From an uncultured Clostridia bacterium (GTDB lineage: Bacteria; Bacillota; Clostridia; Lachnospirales; CAG-274): a stretch of 46,734 bases of DNA. A model generated the notes under the pieces. The model worked only from the letters and a program-made list of their open reading frames with translations, was not told the DNA's origin and did no database searches. Where the stretch lies: the NCBI GenBank assembly GCA_947631975.1, contig CANRNM010000003.1, forward strand, positions 1 through 46,734. Reading direction: 5' to 3'. Each line of letters begins with the position of its first letter. Position 1 is the stretch's first letter. The position numbers and the translations under genes were made by a program. Shown here one piece after another: positions 42,182 through 46,734 of this stretch.

Positions 42182-42198
42182 GCCCTTTTTTTATTTTT

Positions 42199-43221
42199 TT
42201 ATTTTCTTTTAACATTGCCTATGTCCGTAACTATCTCATAGCCCGCATTTTTTACGCGGTTTTCAAGACAACTCCTGCACTGCGCCGACTCGTCGCCCGT
42301 GCATATCTTGTTGTCATAGAGCGAATAGAGCTTTCTTACGCTCACGGGCGAAAGATTGGGCATGACCACATTTGCTCCCGCCTTGAGTCCCATTTCTCTG
42401 CCCATGGGGTGTATTGTGCCTAGAGCCGTTGTGGAGGGCAGAAGCGCCCAAGGGAAGACAAGGCGCAGTATAGAAATGAGCCTCAGCGTAAGCTCAAGGC
42501 TGCCGCTCTCGTATTTTGCAAAGGGCGTGTCGTTGTGCCTTATGAAGGGTCCTATGCCTATCATATCGGGCTCCAGCTCCATCAGAAAGCGAATGTCCGA
42601 CACAAGGTTCTGCGCAGTCTGAAACGGCGAGCCCACCATAAAGCCCGAGCCCACCTGATAGCCTATCTCCTTGAGGTCGAAAAGGCATCTTTTCCTGTTC
42701 TCAAGGCTCATTGAGGCGGGGTGGAGCTTGGAATAGTGCGCATTGTCCGCAGTCTCGTGCCTTAAAAGATAGCGGTTTGCTCCCGCCTTATAGAACGCCT
42801 CGTAGCTCTCCCTGCTCTTTTCGCCTATTGAAAGAGTTATGGCGCAGTCCTCATATTTACGGCGTATGGCGGAAATAATATCACATATGAGGTCGTCGCC
42901 GAAATACGGGTCCTCTCCGCCCTGGAGCACAAATGTGCGGAAGCCCAGCCTATAGCCCTCCTCGCAGCAGAGGAGTATCTCCTCTTTGGTGAGGCGGTAG
43001 CGCTCAAGCCTGCCGTTGCCGTGCCTTATACCGCAGTAATAGCAGTTGTTTTTGCAGTAGTTAGTAAACTCTATGAGCCCTCTTATGTACACGGCTCTGC
43101 CGTATACCTGCCGCCTTATTTCGTCCGCGCGCTCTCTTAAGCCCTCGCAGCCGTTCTCTATGACGCGTATAAGCTCGCCGTCCGTGAATGTTCTGTTTTC
43201 GAGTTTTTTTATGATGTCCAT
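42199..43221 (-). CDS. hydE: [FeFe]-hydrogenase maturase HydE (radical SAM)
   Basis: The 340-residue radical SAM enzyme has the cluster motif CKNNCYYCG (CxxxCxxC), the glycine-rich VLQGGEDPYF, and a second set of cysteines near the C-terminus (KICTGDESAQCRSC) typical of many HydE proteins. HydE acts with HydF and HydG to build the H-cluster. Neither partner nor a hydrogenase is in the window. It is the last gene on this strand before the T-box region and has an AAGGA site. A biotin-synthase-related PylB-like protein is less likely, given the C-terminal cysteines. Confidence 0.88.
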   Translation of the reverse strand: MDIIKKLENRTFTDGELIRVIENGCEGLRERADEIRRQVYGRAVYIRGLIEFTNYCKNNCYYCGIRHGNGRLERYRLTKEEILLCCEEGYRLGFRTFVLQGGEDPYFGDDLICDIISAIRRKYEDCAITLSIGEKSRESYEAFYKAGANRYLLRHETADNAHYSKLHPASMSLENRKRCLFDLKEIGYQVGSGFMVGSPFQTAQNLVSDIRFLMELEPDMIGIGPFIRHNDTPFAKYESGSLELTLRLISILRLVFPWALLPSTTALGTIHPMGREMGLKAGANVVMPNLSPVSVRKLYSLYDNKICTGDESAQCRSCLENRVKNAGYEIVTDIGNVKRK

Positions 43222-43264
43222 TGCTTTTGTCCTTCTGAAAATTTGGACAGCTCCCGTAAAGGCT

Positions 43265-43359
43265 TGGGGACAGTCCCTGTGTTTATTTAGCTTTCTTTAA
43301 ATATAAGGCTTATACATTGCCGTTTGGGACTGCTTATTGTTTGATTTAGGGACAGTCCC
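43265..43359. repeat. Solo GGGACAGTCCC palindromes
   Basis: GGGGACAGTCCC (43265 onward) and GGGACAGTCCCC (about 43349-43360) flank AT-rich sequence directly left of the 97-bp element. These look like partial or degraded copies of the same family. Confidence 0.65.
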
Positions 43360-43377
43360 CGCACTTGCAGCATGGAT

Positions 43378-43474
43378 GGGGACTGTCCCGAAAAGCTCTA
43401 TTGTCTGTTCTCTGTTATAATGTTGTTCTTCTTATGAACAGTCAATAGATTTTATATTCTGCGGGACTGTCCCC
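43378..43474 (-). repeat. 97-bp palindrome-bounded repeat (copy 2)
   Basis: It is the reverse-orientation copy of 15122-15217. It starts GGGGACTGTCCCG and ends CGGGACTGTCCCC on the plus strand, with shared interior blocks CAGTCAATA and TTGTCTGTTCTCTGTTAT. Confidence 0.8.
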
Positions 43475-43584
43475 ATAATCATACCTAATTAATATGATTA
43501 TAAATAACAGAGCGTCGGAAGTCAAGCAAAAACCCGCTTTTTTACCCCAAAATAATTGTACACCGAATTTTAACAATTTTATGC

Positions 43585-43613
43585 TTGCATTATTGTCTGA
43601 AATGTGATATAGT
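43585..43613 (+). promoter_or_regulatory. Promoter of ACT-hom-lysC operon
   Basis: TTGCAT, a 17-base spacer and TATAGT lie about 43 bases before the ACT gene. There is no T-box or lysine riboswitch in the short leader. Confidence 0.6.
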
Positions 43614-43655
43614 TCTCTCTATGGGAAACAAATGTACATAGAGGGTGAACATAAA

Positions 43656-44099
43656 ATGAATGGAAATTCGGACTATTACATTGTTGAAGGAAGGGTACTG
43701 CCCGAGGTCTTTCTTAAGGTCGTGGAGGCAAAAAAGCTTTTGGACAGAGGAGAGGCAGGCTCGGTACAGGACGCTGTCGAAAAAGCGGGAGTGAGCAGGA
43801 GCGCTTATTACAAATATAAGGACTGCGTTTCGCCCCTTAACGGCAACACAAGGGGCAAAATAGCCGTGCTTGCATTCGATCTCGAGGACAAGGCGGGATT
43901 GCTCTCGCTTGTGCTCAACATCATGGCAGAGCACGGAGCAAATGTGCTCACTATCAATCAGACCATACCCGTCGGAGGCGTCGCAAACGTTACAATAACG
44001 GCTGACACCGAAAATATGACGGCAGGCGTGAAAGAAATGCTTGAAGGCATATCAAAAATAAAGGGAGTTTTAAGACTCAAAATAATAGCAAGGGAGTGA
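43656..44099 (+). CDS. ACT domain protein (PheB/UPF0735 type)
   Basis: The 147-residue protein has an N-terminal helix-turn-helix-like part (about 15-60: SVQDAVEKAGVSRSAYYKYKD) and a C-terminal ACT domain (about 68-145) that would bind an amino acid. The family is often next to hom and lysC in Clostridia. It could be a small amino-acid-responsive regulator; the family's activity is not established. The start at 43656 follows GAGGGTG. It lies six bases before hom. Confidence 0.88.
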   Translation: MNGNSDYYIVEGRVLPEVFLKVVEAKKLLDRGEAGSVQDAVEKAGVSRSAYYKYKDCVSPLNGNTRGKIAVLAFDLEDKAGLLSLVLNIMAEHGANVLTINQTIPVGGVANVTITADTENMTAGVKEMLEGISKIKGVLRLKIIARE

Positions 44100-44105
44100 A
44101 AGGCA

Positions 44106-45347
44106 ATGGCAGTCATTGCGGTTTTAGGCTACGGCACTGTAGGCTCGGGTGTTGTGGAGGTAATGAACACCAACAAAAAGAGCATAGAATCAAGGACGGG
44201 ACAGAGCATAGACATAAAGTATGTTCTGGATCTTAGGGACTTCCCCGGCGACCCCGTGCAGGAAATAATAACGCACAACTACGACGACATATTAAACGAT
44301 GAGAGCGTAGAAGTGGTGGTAGAGGTGATGGGCGGAATAAATCCCGCTTACACATTTGTAAAGAGCGCCCTGCAAAAGGGCAAGAGCGTGTGCACCTCCA
44401 ACAAGGAGCTTGTGGCGGCGCACGGCGCAGAGCTTATGCGCATTGCAAAGGAAAACAATGTCAACTTCCTCTACGAGGCGTCCGTGGGCGGCGGCATACC
44501 CATTATAAGACCCATAAACAGGAGCATAACCTCCGACAAGATAGAGGGCATAACGGGCATATTAAACGGCACCACCAACTATATGCTCTCCAAGATGACG
44601 GAGGACGGCATGGAGTATGACGATGTGCTCAAAATAGCTCAGGAGAAGGGCTATGCCGAGAGAAACCCCGCAGCCGATGTGGAGGGACACGATGCCTGCC
44701 GAAAGATAGCCATACTCGCTTCTCTGGCTACCGAAAAGACCGTGAGCTATGACGACATATACACGGAGGGCATAACGAACATTTCAAAGACGGACATAGA
44801 ATATGTAAAGAACATGGGCTGCGCAGTAAAGCTTCTGGCTTCGGCAGGCTTTACGGGCGGCAAGGTATGGGCGAGAGTTGCGCCTGCCATAGTCGACAAG
44901 GACAGCCCCATGAACATGGTGAACAATGTGTTCAACGCCATACTTTTAAGAGGCAATATGCTGGGCGACGTAATGTTCTACGGCAGGGGCGCGGGCAAGC
45001 TCCCCACAGCCGCAGCCGTTGTGTCCGACATAGTTGACGCCGTGAAGCACAAGCACGTGAACCTCGGCATAGGCTGGTCGGAGCAGAAGCAGGAGCTTGA
45101 AAGCATAGACAGCATAAGCGTAAGAAAGTTCGTAAGGATAGAATACGACGACATAGACAGAGCAAAATCTGCCGTAAAGCATATATTTAAAACGGAGGAG
45201 TTTATGGAATACTTCGACGGCGAGCTTGCCTTCGTAACCGACAAGGCGGAGGAAGGCGACATAAACGACAGGCTCAATATGCTTTTGAACAGCGAGGGTA
45301 TTTCCGACATACTCAATACAATAAGAATGGAAGACATGGAGGCATAG
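44106..45347 (+). CDS. hom: Homoserine dehydrogenase
   Basis: The 413-residue NAD(P)-dependent enzyme reduces aspartate semialdehyde to homoserine. It has the N-terminal Rossmann motif VLGYGTVGSGVVEV, the catalytic-domain signature NGTTNYMLSKM and AERNPAADVEGHDACRK. The C-terminal segment (about 320-410) is the ACT-type regulatory domain through which threonine commonly inhibits. It is followed four bases later by lysC, so the two entry steps of the threonine branch are co-transcribed. Confidence 0.95.
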   Translation: MAVIAVLGYGTVGSGVVEVMNTNKKSIESRTGQSIDIKYVLDLRDFPGDPVQEIITHNYDDILNDESVEVVVEVMGGINPAYTFVKSALQKGKSVCTSNKELVAAHGAELMRIAKENNVNFLYEASVGGGIPIIRPINRSITSDKIEGITGILNGTTNYMLSKMTEDGMEYDDVLKIAQEKGYAERNPAADVEGHDACRKIAILASLATEKTVSYDDIYTEGITNISKTDIEYVKNMGCAVKLLASAGFTGGKVWARVAPAIVDKDSPMNMVNNVFNAILLRGNMLGDVMFYGRGAGKLPTAAAVVSDIVDAVKHKHVNLGIGWSEQKQELESIDSISVRKFVRIEYDDIDRAKSAVKHIFKTEEFMEYFDGELAFVTDKAEEGDINDRLNMLLNSEGISDILNTIRMEDMEA

Positions 45348-45351
45348 CATT

Positions 45352-46578
45352 ATGTTGATAGTAAAGAAATTCGGCGGTTCATCGGTGGCAAATGCCGAAA
45401 GAATAAAGCATGTTGCCGAGACTATAGTTAAAAGCTACAGAGAGGGCAACAGGGTGGTCGTTGTGCTCAGCGCACAGGGCGACACAACGGATGAGCTCAT
45501 AGAAAAGGCGGCTGAAATAAATCCCCACGCAAGCAAAAGAGAGATGGATATGCTCCTCTCCACGGGCGAACAGCAGTCGGTCGCTCTTATGGCTATGGCT
45601 ATAGAGGCTCTCGGCTATACCGTGATATCGCTCAACGCCTTTCAGTGCAAGATATATTCCACATCCACCCACGGCAACGCAAGGATAAAGGATATATCCA
45701 CGGAGAGGATAATAAACGAGCTCGAGAGAAAGAACATCGTTATAATAACGGGCTTCCAGGGCTACAACAGACGCCTTGACGTAACAACGCTCGGCAGAGG
45801 AGGCTCCGACACGTCGGCAGTCGCTCTTGCGGCAAAGCTCGGCGCAGACCTCTGCGAAATTTATACCGATGTGGACGGCGTTTACACCTGCGACCCCAGA
45901 ATAGTCAAGAATGCCAGAAAGCTGGACGAGATAACATATGACGAAATGCTGGAGCTTGCAAGCCTCGGCGCAAAGGTGCTCCATAACCGCTCCGTAGAGC
46001 TTGCCAAGAAATATAATGTAAATTTAGTTGTTCGCAGTTCCATGCACGATACCGAAGGAACAGTTGTTAAGGAGGAAACAAAAGTGGAAAAAATGCTGGT
46101 AAACGGCGTTGCCGTAGATAACGATGTTGCAAGAATATCCGTAATAGGAGTTAAGGATAAGCCCGGCGTGGCTTTCAAGCTTTTCTCACTCATGGCTCAG
46201 AAGAAGATAAGCGTCGACCTCATAATTCAGTCCATAGGACGAAACGACACGAAGGATATATCCTTCACGGTTACAAGAGGCGAGATGGAAGAGGCTGTTA
46301 AGATACTCGACGCCAACAAGGAAAGAATAGGCTTTGAGAGCATAAGCTACAACGACAAGGTGGCTAAGGTGTCCGCTGTGGGCGCAGGCATGGCTACAAA
46401 CCCCGGCGTGGCTTCCACATTCTTCGAGGCGCTCTATGACGCCGGAATAAATGTAAAGATGATATCCACATCGGAGATAAAAATATCCGTGCTCGTGGAT
46501 GAAAATAAGGCTAATGCCGCAGCCGAGGCTATACATGATAAGTTCATAAGCGAAGGCATACAGGCAGGAAACAACTAA
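45352..46578 (+). CDS. lysC: Aspartate kinase
   Basis: The 408-residue enzyme phosphorylates aspartate, the first step towards lysine, threonine and methionine. It has the kinase motif VKKFGGSSVANAERI, the substrate segments LLSTGEQQSVALM and TTLGRGGSDTSAVALA, and two C-terminal ACT domains (about 265-400) for feedback control. It shares an operon with hom and the ACT protein, but the effector cannot be read from sequence. Confidence 0.95.
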   Translation: MLIVKKFGGSSVANAERIKHVAETIVKSYREGNRVVVVLSAQGDTTDELIEKAAEINPHASKREMDMLLSTGEQQSVALMAMAIEALGYTVISLNAFQCKIYSTSTHGNARIKDISTERIINELERKNIVIITGFQGYNRRLDVTTLGRGGSDTSAVALAAKLGADLCEIYTDVDGVYTCDPRIVKNARKLDEITYDEMLELASLGAKVLHNRSVELAKKYNVNLVVRSSMHDTEGTVVKEETKVEKMLVNGVAVDNDVARISVIGVKDKPGVAFKLFSLMAQKKISVDLIIQSIGRNDTKDISFTVTRGEMEEAVKILDANKERIGFESISYNDKVAKVSAVGAGMATNPGVASTFFEALYDAGINVKMISTSEIKISVLVDENKANAAAEAIHDKFISEGIQAGNN

Positions 46579-46583
46579 GAAGG

Positions 46584-46610
46584 AAAGGAAGCGGATGACG
46601 CTTCCTTTTT
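46584..46610 (+). terminator. Terminator of ACT-hom-lysC operon
   Basis: AAAGGAAGCG and CGCTTCCTTT pair around GATGA and end in five T, just after the lysC stop. Confidence 0.88.
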
Positions 46611-46648
46611 AACTATCATATTTACTTTTTATAAAAGTAAGTATAATT

Positions 46649-46672
46649 CTTCTTTTTGCGCACAAAAAGAAG
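46649..46672 (-). repeat. 24-bp CTTCTTTTTG palindromic repeat (copy 2)
   Basis: It is the exact reverse complement of 17140-17163. It is flanked on both sides by TTACTTTT/AAAAGTAA inverted repeats (46622-46640 and 46688-46706). The run continues off the window. Confidence 0.7.
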
Positions 46673-46734
46673 CAAAAGTTTTCATTTTTTACTTTTTGAA
46701 AAGTAAATAAAATTTTTTATTTTTCTTTTTTTTC

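Overview
The window looks like chromosome from an anaerobic, probably gut-dwelling, Gram-positive Clostridia bacterium. The evidence is the rpsF-ssb-rpsR order, a T-box-controlled trp operon, a HydE maturase, a selenium-dependent molybdenum hydroxylase (SDMH) cluster, a dockerin-bearing pectate lyase, strong sigma-A type promoters with 17-base spacers, and many ATA and AGA codons. The species cannot be named from sequence alone. No tRNA, rRNA, CRISPR array, phage or transposase gene was seen.

Region 1 (1-12.3 kb, all minus strand) is a purine/selenium block. In transcription order, yqeC-selD-yedF-cysteine desulfurase-DUF3343-yqeB-xdhC-like make and mature the labile selenium/molybdenum cofactor. 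An NCS2 xanthine/uracil permease follows, then a small DUF6514 protein, then the three xanthine-dehydrogenase-type subunits (FAD, 2Fe-2S, Mo) and a MocA-like cytidylyltransferase. Together these would import and oxidise purines. Region 2 (12.4-16.4 kb) holds a C39-like putative cysteine peptidase, the operon xpt-pfkB-ogt, and rpsF-ssb-rpsR. Region 3 (16.5-17.3 kb) is non-coding: a candidate type I toxin-antitoxin locus followed by a run of hairpins.

Region 4 (17.4-24.4 kb) has thiE overlapping a pilin-like gene, and a 1520-residue secreted multidomain PL1 pectate lyase. Region 5 (25.2-29.5 kb, minus) has a nitrilase-family amidohydrolase, a GH13 alpha-glucan hydrolase and a secreted copper-amine-oxidase-N/DUF3298 protein. 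Region 6 (30-36.4 kb, plus) is purC-purF-purB-purA followed by glnA with a hairpin leader. Region 7 (36.5-42.2 kb, minus) is trpE-G-C-F-B-A behind a tryptophan T-box, with no trpD. Region 8 has hydE (minus) and then an ACT-domain gene, hom and lysC (plus).

The most unusual feature is a family of non-coding elements inserted directly after intrinsic terminators (about 1-95, 4947-5194 and 24419-24869; a related, more decayed copy at 29644-29791). At the two complete sites the whole host terminator hairpin, about 25-27 bp and different at each site, is repeated on both sides of the element. The element ends are conserved: GCGTGTCGATAAAATG at one end and ACTTTTTCGACAGTCTG at the other. A second family, built from GGGACAGTCCC palindromes, has two copies of about 96 bp in inverted orientation (15122-15217 and 43378-43474). 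These elements fill most of the intergenic space.
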